Source of the DNA: Acidimicrobiaceae bacterium | GTDB lineage: Bacteria > Actinomycetota > Acidimicrobiia > Acidimicrobiales > UBA8592 | Reading direction: 5' to 3' | Length of the DNA: 14,134 nucleotides | Assembly: GCA_002715405.1 (NCBI GenBank) | Contig: PAZD01000067.1 | Coordinates: 1-14,134, forward strand | Shown here: one piece after another, positions 6,197-12,041 of the stretch | How positions within the stretch are numbered: the stretch's first letter is position 1 | Layout of the letters: each line of letters begins with the position of its first letter | Notes under the pieces: model-generated | Database searches by the model: none | What the model was told of the DNA's origin: nothing | What the model saw: the letters and a program-made list of their open reading frames with translations, nothing else | Translations under genes and position numbers: made by a program

Positions 6197-6955
6197 TTAT
6201 GAATCTTCTATTGATCTTCGGATTGCTTCTTGTAGTTCATCTTCTTCTAATCTATTATGAAGATCGTGTAATATTCGATTTACGATTATATCTCGAACAG
6301 GAAATGGTCTTCTTATTTGATTGTTTTCATGATTGTTTTCATGATTGTTTTCATGATTGTTTTCATTATTGATTTCTCTAATTATGTTTTGAAACATTTC
6401 ATTTAATGGTATTACTGGCGGCGCATTATGATTATAGAGTCCATCGATTTGATCTAATGTTAGATCTGTTTGGTTTGTTGGAGGTGGTGGACCGAGCCCA
6501 GGTCCAGGTTCAGGTTCAGGTTCAGGTTCAGGTCCAGGTTCAGGTTCAGGTTCAGGTTCAGGTTCAGGTTCAGCTGGAAATTCTGTTCGACACATAGGAC
6601 ATGTATTATTTTCTTGAAACCAAGGGAAGATACCACCACATTCTTCTTGATTTTCTCCAATATGGAAGTAGTGAGGTTGTTCTATACAATCGAGTTTGAT
6701 TACTTTTTCATCTTTTTTAATTATTTCTTGACAAATTGAACAATTTATTTCTTGTGATAGTTCTTCTTCACTAAGGAAATATTCTTTAAGGCTATCCTTA
6801 TACGTTTTACAGAGTGGTGTTAATTGAGGAGGGGGTTGTTCTTGAAATGAATGATCTAGTAAATGGTTTGTATCTAGTAAATTATTCGTGATTATTATAT
6901 TTGTAGGTATTCCTCGTATAAATGTTTGAAATACATTCTGAATATTATTTTCCAT
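6197..6955 (-). CDS. RING finger protein with C-terminal UIM (likely E3 ligase)
   Basis: 252-aa protein. Residues 72-122 form a RING-H2-like finger: C72-S-I-C75, C90, H95-Y-F-H98, C106, and C119-P-M-C122. The loops around the His pair are longer than usual. RING fingers recruit E2 enzymes to attach ubiquitin. The last 16 residues (237-252, EEDELQEAIRRSIEDS) match the ubiquitin-interacting motif: acidic run, L241, A244, S248 and acidic end. Between them lie a Pro-Glu/Pro-Gly repeat (129-153), a Pro-rich patch and a four-copy NNHE repeat (198-213), probably flexible spacers. It therefore appears able both to catalyse ubiquitin transfer and to bind ubiquitin. The ATG directly follows the stop of the 52-aa gene, and the oxygenase gene follows by six bases. 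Expression as part of a linked run is suggested but not shown. Confidence 0.85.
   Translation of the reverse strand: MENNIQNVFQTFIRGIPTNIIITNNLLDTNHLLDHSFQEQPPPQLTPLCKTYKDSLKEYFLSEEELSQEINCSICQEIIKKDEKVIKLDCIEQPHYFHIGENQEECGGIFPWFQENNTCPMCRTEFPAEPEPEPEPEPEPGPEPEPEPEPGPGLGPPPPTNQTDLTLDQIDGLYNHNAPPVIPLNEMFQNIIREINNENNHENNHENNHENNQIRRPFPVRDIIVNRILHDLHNRLEEDELQEAIRRSIEDS
6317..6364 (-). repeat. 12-bp repeat coding NNHE
   Basis: Four perfect copies of GATTGTTTTCAT (on + strand) encode an Asn-His-Glu spacer in the RING-UIM protein. Perfect identity suggests variable copy number between strains. Confidence 0.9.
6497..6571 (-). repeat. Hexanucleotide repeat coding (PE)n/(PG)n
   Basis: GGTTCA units, with occasional GGTCCA, encode alternating Pro-Glu with Pro-Gly breaks between the RING finger and the C-terminal part. 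Long reading frames seen on both strands here (poly-Gln-Val, poly-Arg-Phe, poly-Asn-Leu) are artefacts of the repeat. Confidence 0.9.
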
Positions 6956-7114
6956 TTATTTACTATTATCTTTTATTTTTAAAATATTTTCGTTTTTAAG
7001 TTCTTTTAAGATGTTATTAATTATTATAAGTTTTTGTCTATTATAGCTTTCCTCTATACTAGAAATTATTTTTTTATTTGTATATACTGGTTTATAGTAT
7101 ATTTCTTTTTCCAT
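6956..7114 (-). CDS. Small 52-aa hypothetical protein
   Basis: The frame from ATG at 7114 to TAA at 6956-6958 encodes 52 residues starting MEKEIYYKPVYTNKKI and ending NILKIKDNSK. It is Lys-, Ile- and Asn-rich and probably helical from about residue 16 to 45. It matches no family I know. Two points support it as real: its stop codon directly abuts the ATG of the RING-UIM gene (TAAATG, no gap), and an AAATTTGA box lies 24 bases before its ATG, the spacing seen at other genes here. Without it, the RING gene would have an unexplained 213-base upstream gap. It starts a tightly packed same-strand run of four genes. Confidence 0.6.
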   Translation of the reverse strand: MEKEIYYKPVYTNKKIISSIEESYNRQKLIIINNILKELKNENILKIKDNSK

Positions 7115-7138
7115 TTATTATAAATATAAATTATTCAA

Positions 7139-7146
7139 TCAAATTT
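7139..7146 (-). promoter_or_regulatory. AAATTTGA box of the 52-aa gene
   Basis: TCAAATTT on the + strand reads AAATTTGA on the - strand, followed by TTGAATAA, 24 bases before the ATG. The box resembles the mimivirus early element AAAATTGA. Confidence 0.5.
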
Positions 7147-7168
7147 AAATATTGTAAAATGTATACAT

Positions 7169-7645
7169 ATGTCATATACATTAAAAATAGAATCAGATAA
7201 TCTTTGTAATTATATTGATCCAAATTCAACCAATGCAAATAAGATGTTACTTTCCTGTATTAATGATCCATCAATTAAAAATGATAGTAATTGTCATCAA
7301 TCATCGTTAAATATTATATCTCCATCGATCGAAGAAGGATTCACTTCAGATATGACATCCGGTCCAGGTGTTTCATATGTTTCCAAGGATAAATGTCCTG
7401 ATGGCCATACAAAGATTAATGGAAAGTGTTATCAGGTTTGTAGAGGTTGTAATTATAATGATTCATCAGGTTATTTTGGAGATAGCTCGAAATTTCCTTT
7501 TGGTGAAAATTCAAAATATAATAGTTCATGTGGACCGGATCATATTTTTGAAGGTATTGATCAATCGGGTTTTATTCGTTGTAAAAAAGGTACAAGAAAA
7601 ATAAATACAATTGATGATGATTTTAATATATCCCCATTTGTTTAA
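7169..7645 (+). CDS. Cys-rich hypothetical protein
   Basis: 158-aa protein with nine cysteines (residues 13, 30, 42, 76, 87, 91, 94, 121 and 138). The cluster C76-PDGHTKINGK-C87-YQV-C91-RG-C94 suggests a disulfide knot or zinc site, and the spacing CPDG...INGKCY recalls small extracellular disulfide modules. No signal peptide or membrane segment is visible; NCLDVs have their own thiol-oxidation system, so a disulfide-rich virion protein without a signal peptide would be plausible, but this is inference. Residues 56-67 (EEGFTSDMTSGP) look like a flexible spacer. It is the only + strand gene in the 4030-12601 stretch. It is divergent from the 52-aa gene (54 bases between starts) and overlaps the following RING gene by four bases tail to tail. 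Confidence 0.7.
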   Translation: MSYTLKIESDNLCNYIDPNSTNANKMLLSCINDPSIKNDSNCHQSSLNIISPSIEEGFTSDMTSGPGVSYVSKDKCPDGHTKINGKCYQVCRGCNYNDSSGYFGDSSKFPFGENSKYNSSCGPDHIFEGIDQSGFIRCKKGTRKINTIDDDFNISPFV

Positions 7646-7654
7646 ATTAAACAA
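7638..7654. terminator. Bidirectional hairpin at overlapping stop codons
   Basis: TTGTTTAA, one central A, TTAAACAA: perfect eight-base arms. The hairpin contains both stop codons of the convergent, overlapping genes (TAA at 7643-7645 on +, complement TTA at 7642-7644), so one element can end both transcripts. Confidence 0.65.
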
Positions 7655-8166
7655 TGATTAAGATAAGTTAATGGATAAAAACATTTTTCTACATAATCTT
7701 GAGAATATTTATTTAAAATATCATATAATGTAGTGTCATAGAACGTCTGATAATTAATTAATCGATCATTTAAATTTGAGAGACTATTTGAACAATTTTG
7801 ATATAGGTATCGGTAATAATAGTATCTATCTTCATCTAATGTATCTGCGTACATTGAATAAAGGGAATATACAATATTAAGGCCGATTATAAACTTAAAA
7901 AAAACATTTTGATTATATATTCTTCGGAAATTTTGTTCCAGTGTGGTATCATTTGTTCTTTCTTTTACTTTTATAATATGGTTTAATCGTCCATCATTTG
8001 TAAAGCTTACAACATTCGATCTACATGAAGGGCAGGATATTTTCCCTTGATTAAACCATCTTAAGATACATTGTAGACAGAATATATGATTACAATTTGT
8101 GATTGAGACTTCATTCTCATTAATACTATTAAAACAAATGACACATTTTTGTATCGGTTCTTCCAT
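7642..8166 (-). CDS. RING-HC finger protein
   Basis: 174-aa protein with a textbook N-terminal C3HC4 RING: C8-V-I-C11, C25-N-H27-I-F-C30-L-Q-C33, and C45-P-S-C48, with the conserved Trp at 37 (ILRWFNQGK). RING-HC proteins act as E3 ubiquitin ligases with a host or viral E2. The remainder is unrecognised: a basic, helical part (60-88), a hydrophobic stretch at about 88-105 (VFFKFIIGLNIVYSLYSMY) that may be a membrane or buried helix, and a Tyr- and Asn-rich tail with C125 and C162. Substrate recognition would have to come from this C-terminal part. The start ATG is preceded by a duplicated TATGTAATTATT element rather than an AAATTTGA box. It shares no obvious similarity beyond the RING with the RING-UIM protein nearby. 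Confidence 0.85.
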   Translation of the reverse strand: MEEPIQKCVICFNSINENEVSITNCNHIFCLQCILRWFNQGKISCPSCRSNVVSFTNDGRLNHIIKVKERTNDTTLEQNFRRIYNQNVFFKFIIGLNIVYSLYSMYADTLDEDRYYYYRYLYQNCSNSLSNLNDRLINYQTFYDTTLYDILNKYSQDYVEKCFYPLTYLNHCLI

Positions 8167-8170
8167 AATA

Positions 8171-8203
8171 TAATAATTACATAAAAAAAATAATTACATA
8201 AAT
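8171..8203 (-). repeat. Duplicated AT element upstream of the RING-HC gene
   Basis: AATAATTACATAAA appears near-identically twice within about 30 bases upstream of the ATG (TATGTAATTATT on the - strand). It may be part of the promoter; it is distinct from the AAATTTGA box. Confidence 0.4.
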
Positions 8204-8244
8204 AATAATATACATACTTACACATACATCTCTCTCACGATACA

Positions 8245-9339
8245 TCACTCACTTCCTCCTTCAGGATCATCAAGAATCTCATCATCGTCAGTATCATCTC
8301 CAACGGCCTTCCGAGGACTTCCCCATCCTCCACCATCACTTTCAAAGGATACCCATGCTTCATTTGTCGTTTGATTCGCATGGTTCTTGGCATTCATCCC
8401 TTCAATCGCCTGAACGAGGAGTTCCTTTGAGCTCTCGTACGAAGCACTTCGGTCATTTGTGTTCATCTCGATCGTAATGAGGACCTTATCAGAGCTCTCA
8501 ACCGAGGTCCTCAGGTGTTCAAAACGGAGCTGATTCATTTTGATCTTTCGGTCTTCTTGGATATGGACCTTCGTCGCAGGATAGTCCTTTCCCTCAACAA
8601 CGGCTTGATCAATGTTCGGATCGGCACTTGAAACCTTATCGGCGAACCCTCGGATGTTCCGACCACCCACCCCAATGAACTTGGGGATCATGTGGTGATC
8701 CATCGAGGTCTTGAAGACGAACTTCGTGTTGTACCTCTTGGGAGGTTGGTCCATCTTCCTCAGAATCGCTTCCTGATGACGTAGAACGTTTTCCTTGAGG
8801 AGATCAAGGACTTCCTTATTCGCTGCTCGTAGGTTAGCGAATACAGGTGGATCCTGGCTCTCGTCCTCTTCGATGCTACAGAAGACGGACTTCCCTCCCT
8901 TGCCATCATAGCCTCTCATTGTCTTCGAGAGGACGAATTTCTTGAGATTTGAACCTCCTTTTCCGATGAAAGCGCCGATGTTTGTCTTGGCGATATCAAG
9001 TGGGAGGTTCATTGTAAAGGTTGATTGTTCCTTTGCCGCGGCGACCTGCTCACCAGTTGGTCCCGATTGTTCCTCAGACTTCTCACCAGTTGGACCGGAT
9101 TCTTCATCTGATCCTCCACGAAGGCGGAGGACCAGGTGAAGGGTTGATTCCTTCTGGATGTTGTAGTCTGCGAGTGTTCGACCATCTTCGAGTTGCTTCC
9201 CCGCAAAGATCAGTCGCTGTTGATCCGGCGGGACCCCCTCCTTGTCCTGGACCATCGCCTTCACTTCTTCGATCGAATTTGCAGCCTCCACTTCAAGGGT
9301 GATTGTCTTCCCCGTGAGTGTCTTGACGAAGATCTGCAT
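8245..9339 (-). CDS. Ubiquitin fused to a double KH-domain tail
   Basis: 364 aa from the ATG at 9339. Residues 1-76 are a near-canonical ubiquitin ending LRLRGG, the sequence cut by deubiquitinases. I count nine differences from animal ubiquitin: P19A, S20A, D21N, T22S, N25E, K29M, I30V, I36V and S57A; K6, K11, K27, K33, K48 and K63 remain. A linker with two SGPTGE copies (81-97) leads to two KH-like modules, recognisable by IGAFIGKGGSNLKKF (GKGG at 126-129) and IPKFIGVGGRNIRGF (GVGG at 223-226), and an acidic tail (DDTDDDEILDD). KH domains bind single-stranded nucleic acid. Cleavage after G76 would release free ubiquitin and an RNA-binding protein, as for cellular ubiquitin-ribosomal protein fusions; this is inference. 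An in-frame ATG at 9411 would add 24 basic residues, but ubiquitin normally starts at its own Met and base composition changes sharply there. The gene is clearly richer in G+C than its neighbours. Confidence 0.88.
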   Translation of the reverse strand: MQIFVKTLTGKTITLEVEAANSIEEVKAMVQDKEGVPPDQQRLIFAGKQLEDGRTLADYNIQKESTLHLVLRLRGGSDEESGPTGEKSEEQSGPTGEQVAAAKEQSTFTMNLPLDIAKTNIGAFIGKGGSNLKKFVLSKTMRGYDGKGGKSVFCSIEEDESQDPPVFANLRAANKEVLDLLKENVLRHQEAILRKMDQPPKRYNTKFVFKTSMDHHMIPKFIGVGGRNIRGFADKVSSADPNIDQAVVEGKDYPATKVHIQEDRKIKMNQLRFEHLRTSVESSDKVLITIEMNTNDRSASYESSKELLVQAIEGMNAKNHANQTTNEAWVSFESDGGGWGSPRKAVGDDTDDDEILDDPEGGSE

Positions 9340-9419
9340 TTCGTTAGTTTTTTTACTTTTCTTGTTTCTGACTCTTCTCTCTACTCTTTTTTTATTGTAA
9401 TAACTTATCATTTACAAAT

Positions 9420-9428
9420 TTCAAATTT
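9420..9428 (-). promoter_or_regulatory. AAATTTGAA box upstream of the ubiquitin-KH gene
   Basis: TTCAAATTT (+) reads AAATTTGAA on the - strand and directly follows the stop of the preceding gene. It lies 80 bases before the ubiquitin ATG but only 8 before the ATG at 9411, unlike the 22-34 at other genes. It also forms AAATTT-C-AAATTT (9416-9428), so it might serve the end of the previous gene. Confidence 0.4.
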
Positions 9429-10096
9429 TAAGAAGGACTTAATTCTTGTGAGAAATATATAGGGGAATCGTGGGGAGAAGCTTCAATGTTATCCTCAAAC
9501 ATATCTTTTAGAGGATCAAATGTGATTATCTTTGTATAATTTAAGGCATCTCCATAAAATGTTTCGTATTGGTTCCATTTGTTTACGAATGGTTCATGAC
9601 ATCCTAACATTTTAAGGAAGTAATATTCATCTTCAACTATCTTATTTAATATTTCATCAACCTCGTTTCTATGATTTTTTTTATAGTTCTGACAGAAGTT
9701 ACAAGTACAACCAGGTATCCATTTCTTATTTTCGGGCAAAGTATTAAATTCTAAATGCATAAAATGAACATTATCAATGATAGAACGCTTCAGTTGATTG
9801 TCTAAATATTTTTTATAATCACACCAGATAGGTCTTAAAGGTTGATTAAGTGTCATATTTTTCCAATAATTTTTCATTGCAAAAATATAGATTCTTCTTT
9901 GAGTATCATAGGGTAATTGGATGATTCGTTTAGTTATCGCATAGGACCTAATACAATCTAATATTAAGTTATCATATCTTTTTTTATCATGTGATTGGTA
10001 TTGAAAGTTTTTTATGTCCATTTGTTCTTTTATTTTTGTATTGTATTTATCACCTTTATTGAGGGTCCTTTTAAATGTTCGTATTTTGCGATCCAT
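9428..10096 (-). CDS. Hypothetical protein with CTCNFC motif
   Basis: 222-aa protein without a family I can name. Basic N-terminus (1-40), then helical segments. Residues 57-77 contain IIQLPYDTQRRIYIFAMKNY, of the hydrophobic-Pro-x-Asp/Glu...Ile type often seen at the start of F-box-like helices; the following 234-aa-class gene has a similar IPYDLIKYIY, so the two may be distant paralogues. A C130-T-C132-N-F-C135 cluster preceded by WIPG may bind a metal with H114, H142 or C166-H167. No membrane segment. The C-terminus is acidic. It is preceded by a GAATTTGAA box 34 bases before the ATG and followed within 20 bases by the upstream region of the ubiquitin-KH gene. Function unknown. Confidence 0.7.
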   Translation of the reverse strand: MDRKIRTFKRTLNKGDKYNTKIKEQMDIKNFQYQSHDKKRYDNLILDCIRSYAITKRIIQLPYDTQRRIYIFAMKNYWKNMTLNQPLRPIWCDYKKYLDNQLKRSIIDNVHFMHLEFNTLPENKKWIPGCTCNFCQNYKKNHRNEVDEILNKIVEDEYYFLKMLGCHEPFVNKWNQYETFYGDALNYTKIITFDPLKDMFEDNIEASPHDSPIYFSQELSPS

Positions 10097-10130
10097 AATA
10101 TATATTTCTTAAAAAAAAATGATTCTCAAT

Positions 10131-10139
10131 TTCAAATTC
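10131..10139 (-). promoter_or_regulatory. GAATTTGAA box upstream of the CTCNFC gene
   Basis: The - strand reads GAATTTGAAATTGAGAATC here, 34 bases before the ATG, and so contains both a one-base variant of AAATTTGA and an AAATTGA. An A/T homopolymer-rich leader follows. Confidence 0.5.
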
Positions 10140-10148
10140 TTTTTTTTT

Positions 10149-10318
10149 TTAAGATTCTTTTACTTTTCCTTCAATAAACTCTAGGATCTTCTTTTTCTTC
10201 TTCGGACTACTACATGTATCCTCCAGTAGGATCTGTAGTACTATCGTAGAGAACCTCATTTGTAGTTCTGGATTTTTTAGACACTTATAGACACTTTTCA
10301 AATTTAAAGACCGGATGC
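10149..10318 (-). pseudogene. Open frame of 56 codons; possible displaced C-terminus or 36-aa gene
   Basis: The 207-base gap between two genes holds a protein-like frame. After a TGA at about 10319 it reads SIRSLNLKSVYKCLKNPEL, then MRFSTIVLQILLEDTC, a KKKKK run and FIEGKVKES, ending with TAA at 10149-10151. The only ATG is internal (10259), giving 36 aa. The frame overlaps the last codons of the preceding gene in another phase, so it could be the original C-terminus of that gene, cut off by a frameshift. An AAATTTGAA string (10298-10306) lies upstream of the ATG at 38 bases and would fit an independent small gene, but in the shifted frame it simply encodes Leu-Asn-Leu-Lys. Both readings remain open. 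Confidence 0.4.
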
Positions 10319-10972
10319 TTCACCGAATCGATCGATTACGAGACAATGTATATATTGTTCTTCTGTTCCTTTATGGGTAAGGAAATCATCATAGTCCTCA
10401 TATATCTCATTAAAGGGACTTTTATTTAGATATTTAATTTTTAGCTTGATCTTAGCAGGAGTTAATGAGCCATCTACTTCATTTCTTTCCCAAAGATAAT
10501 TCTCTTCTGATAGAATTTTCAATTCGATGATTATTTTTTCTCTTATGTCTAAGAATATATAATTATCATCTTTATATATTACTTTTCTTATAGGGCTTTT
10601 ATTAATCGCCCATTCACAACCCTTACCATCTGGGATGCGATATTGAAAGAGGATATCGTTATTAAATCCATCCCAGCCATTGATATAATCATATTTTTTT
10701 TTCCAAGTCCGTATTCTTTCGATCTGTTTATCATATTTATTGTATTCTATACGATCATATTGATCGAATGGAGAGGTAATTAATTTAAACATGATCATAT
10801 TATTGTGATAGATGATCAATTTTTTCATTTCATTTGTAGAAATTTTACGAGTGTGGTTGTAAATATATTTTATTAAATCGTATGGGATATTGTATCTCTT
10901 CCCAAGTTGGATATAACATTTTTTCATTTCTTGACATCGTGAGAGGTAAGATGTTTTGTGATTATCTTCCAT
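10304..10972 (-). CDS. Hypothetical 222-aa protein
   Basis: The protein starts at the ATG at 10972 (MEDNHKTSYLSRCQEMKKCY); the frame extends 12 codons further to a TTG, but that segment lies in the AT-rich leader and is not a credible start. It is basic, rich in Ile, Tyr and Lys, and not assigned to a family. An early segment, RYNIPYDLIKYIYNHTRK, resembles LPYDTQRRIYIFAMK in the next gene, suggesting a shared F-box-like or helix-bundle element. Later parts alternate predicted strands (KVIYKDDNYIFLDIREKIIIELKIL) and end in a degenerate acidic region. No Cys cluster or membrane helix. An AAATTTGA box lies 32 bases before the ATG. The reading frame closes at 10304, and a different frame continues openly for 56 codons, so the C-terminus may be truncated by frameshift. 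Confidence 0.7.
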   Translation of the reverse strand: MEDNHKTSYLSRCQEMKKCYIQLGKRYNIPYDLIKYIYNHTRKISTNEMKKLIIYHNNMIMFKLITSPFDQYDRIEYNKYDKQIERIRTWKKKYDYINGWDGFNNDILFQYRIPDGKGCEWAINKSPIRKVIYKDDNYIFLDIREKIIIELKILSEENYLWERNEVDGSLTPAKIKLKIKYLNKSPFNEIYEDYDDFLTHKGTEEQYIHCLVIDRFGEASGL

Positions 10973-11004
10973 TATTTTTTTTGAAAAAAAAATATATACA
11001 CAAA

Positions 11005-11012
11005 TCAAATTT
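11005..11012 (-). promoter_or_regulatory. AAATTTGA box of the 222-aa gene
   Basis: The - strand reads CTATAAATTTGATTTG, then an A/T-rich run to the ATG at 10972 (32 bases). It agrees with the same box at similar spacing upstream of neighbouring genes and helps exclude the TTG start, which would lie inside it. Confidence 0.55.
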
Positions 11013-11033
11013 ATAGTGGGGGTGATAAGATAA

Positions 11034-11987
11034 TTAGTTTCTTACAGAAAATGTCCTCGTGAGTCCGGGTTCACCTTCTTCAACTTCTTCAACTTCTTCA
11101 GCCATTTCCTTCTTCAGCCTTAGGATAGTATTACAATCGTAATAATTTTCCTCTGCACCATCTAGCCATTGAGGTTCATGAAGTAGGAATACATGGATAT
11201 GGGAAAGGACCTGACTATTTTCGTGTGGAGGTTGGATAAACGCATGTACCTTAAGTGATTGATCTGTGAAAACTTGATCGATCAGGCTTTGAATTACATC
11301 CAGTGTCTCTCCAGCGATGTTAGTATTTGTTTCGTCACGTAGTGTGTACCCGGGCCTGCCCACCCGGAACTCTTCTGTAAAGGAGGAGATCACTTGACCC
11401 ATAAATTGACGGATGCCTGTTTGAACGTCAATTTCCATTTCATTTGCTTTCTCAACAACCTTTGTTCCGCATTGTGCGACTGGTGTATTGTTTCGTATGT
11501 GACCAACCGCCATATTCGCGAAATTGATTCTTTCTTGAAGGTCTTCGGTCTCTTCCTTATCAGTTGGGAGCATTTCGTTGAAGGTGATTGGACCTTCATC
11601 GCCATGTTTGATAACCATTAGGTGTGAGGCCTTGGACTTGTGATTTCTAGGTAGATCTCTTCCGGGTTCCCCCAGAGCCCCAACAAGGAAGTAGTTCCCA
11701 TCATCGAAAAGGGGGATTGTCTGCTTCTTCTTTGAATCCCTATATAGATGGACTGAATTGTATCCTTTAAAAACGGGAAGTACGATCTTTTCCGGGTGTG
11801 TGAAGAATTGGTCGAGGTTACATTCTTTAAACTTTTCATTGAAGTCGCACTCGTCGAGAGGGACATTTTCACGGAATACTTCTGTTTGCCTCTTCCCTCG
11901 ATTATTTGAAGACTCCCACTTTTCACGATAGAGTTCGAGTTCTCTTTGGATCTTTTGTTCCATTGGGCTTGATTGAGTAGCTTCCAT
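11034..11987 (-). CDS. HIT-like (histidine triad) domain protein
   Basis: 317-aa protein. Its core looks like a histidine-triad fold: SHLMVIKHGDEGPITFNEMLP (121-141) matches the H-x-LVIPK...l region, and QPPHENSQVLSHIHVFLLH (252-270) matches the HIT motif with H263-I-H265-V-F267. HIT proteins hydrolyse or transfer nucleotides through the central His of H-x-H-x-H; H265 would be that nucleophile, while the third His is Phe here. DcpS-type decapping or nucleotide hydrolysis is possible, but loss of the third His may alter activity. Residues 1-60 are charged and helical, and the C-terminus has an EEVEEVEEGEP repeat from a 9-base DNA repeat. The gene is richer in G+C than neighbours, like the ubiquitin-KH gene. 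An AAATTTGAA box lies 34 bases before the ATG. Family assignment is moderate. Confidence 0.6.
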   Translation of the reverse strand: MEATQSSPMEQKIQRELELYREKWESSNNRGKRQTEVFRENVPLDECDFNEKFKECNLDQFFTHPEKIVLPVFKGYNSVHLYRDSKKKQTIPLFDDGNYFLVGALGEPGRDLPRNHKSKASHLMVIKHGDEGPITFNEMLPTDKEETEDLQERINFANMAVGHIRNNTPVAQCGTKVVEKANEMEIDVQTGIRQFMGQVISSFTEEFRVGRPGYTLRDETNTNIAGETLDVIQSLIDQVFTDQSLKVHAFIQPPHENSQVLSHIHVFLLHEPQWLDGAEENYYDCNTILRLKKEMAEEVEEVEEGEPGLTRTFSVRN

Positions 11988-12021
11988 GATTTTATTTATT
12001 TAAAAAAAAAGTAATGGATTT

Positions 12022-12030
12022 TTCAAATTT
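12022..12030 (-). promoter_or_regulatory. AAATTTGAA box of the HIT-like gene
   Basis: TTCAAATTT (+) reads AAATTTGAA on the - strand, 34 bases before the ATG at 11987, followed by AAATCC and a poly-T tract. Confidence 0.55.
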
Positions 12031-12041
12031 TTAAATAACTG

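Noticed and set aside
6319..6366. NHEN repeat as a CRISPR-like or regulatory repeat
   Set aside because: Units are contiguous 12-base copies in frame within a coding region.
6406..6739. Frames rich in Gln-Val, Arg-Phe and Asn-Leu repeats
   Set aside because: They arise from the GGTTCA hexamer repeat; the RING-UIM frame carries real motifs on both sides.
7368..7604. 78-aa frame inside the Cys-rich gene
   Set aside because: Nested in another frame of a gene with clear Cys pattern and fitted convergent stop.
8942..9302. Several 60-93 aa frames opposite or within the ubiquitin-KH gene
   Set aside because: Shadows of a G+C-rich gene where stop codons are rare; ubiquitin and KH motifs fix the true frame.
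9995..10177. 60-aa + strand frame opposite the start of the CTCNFC gene
   Set aside because: Phe-rich antisense product of A-rich leader; no supporting context.
11390..11926. Frames of 71-102 aa overlapping the HIT-like gene
   Set aside because: No motifs, wholly inside a better-supported frame, and again in a region poor in stop codons.
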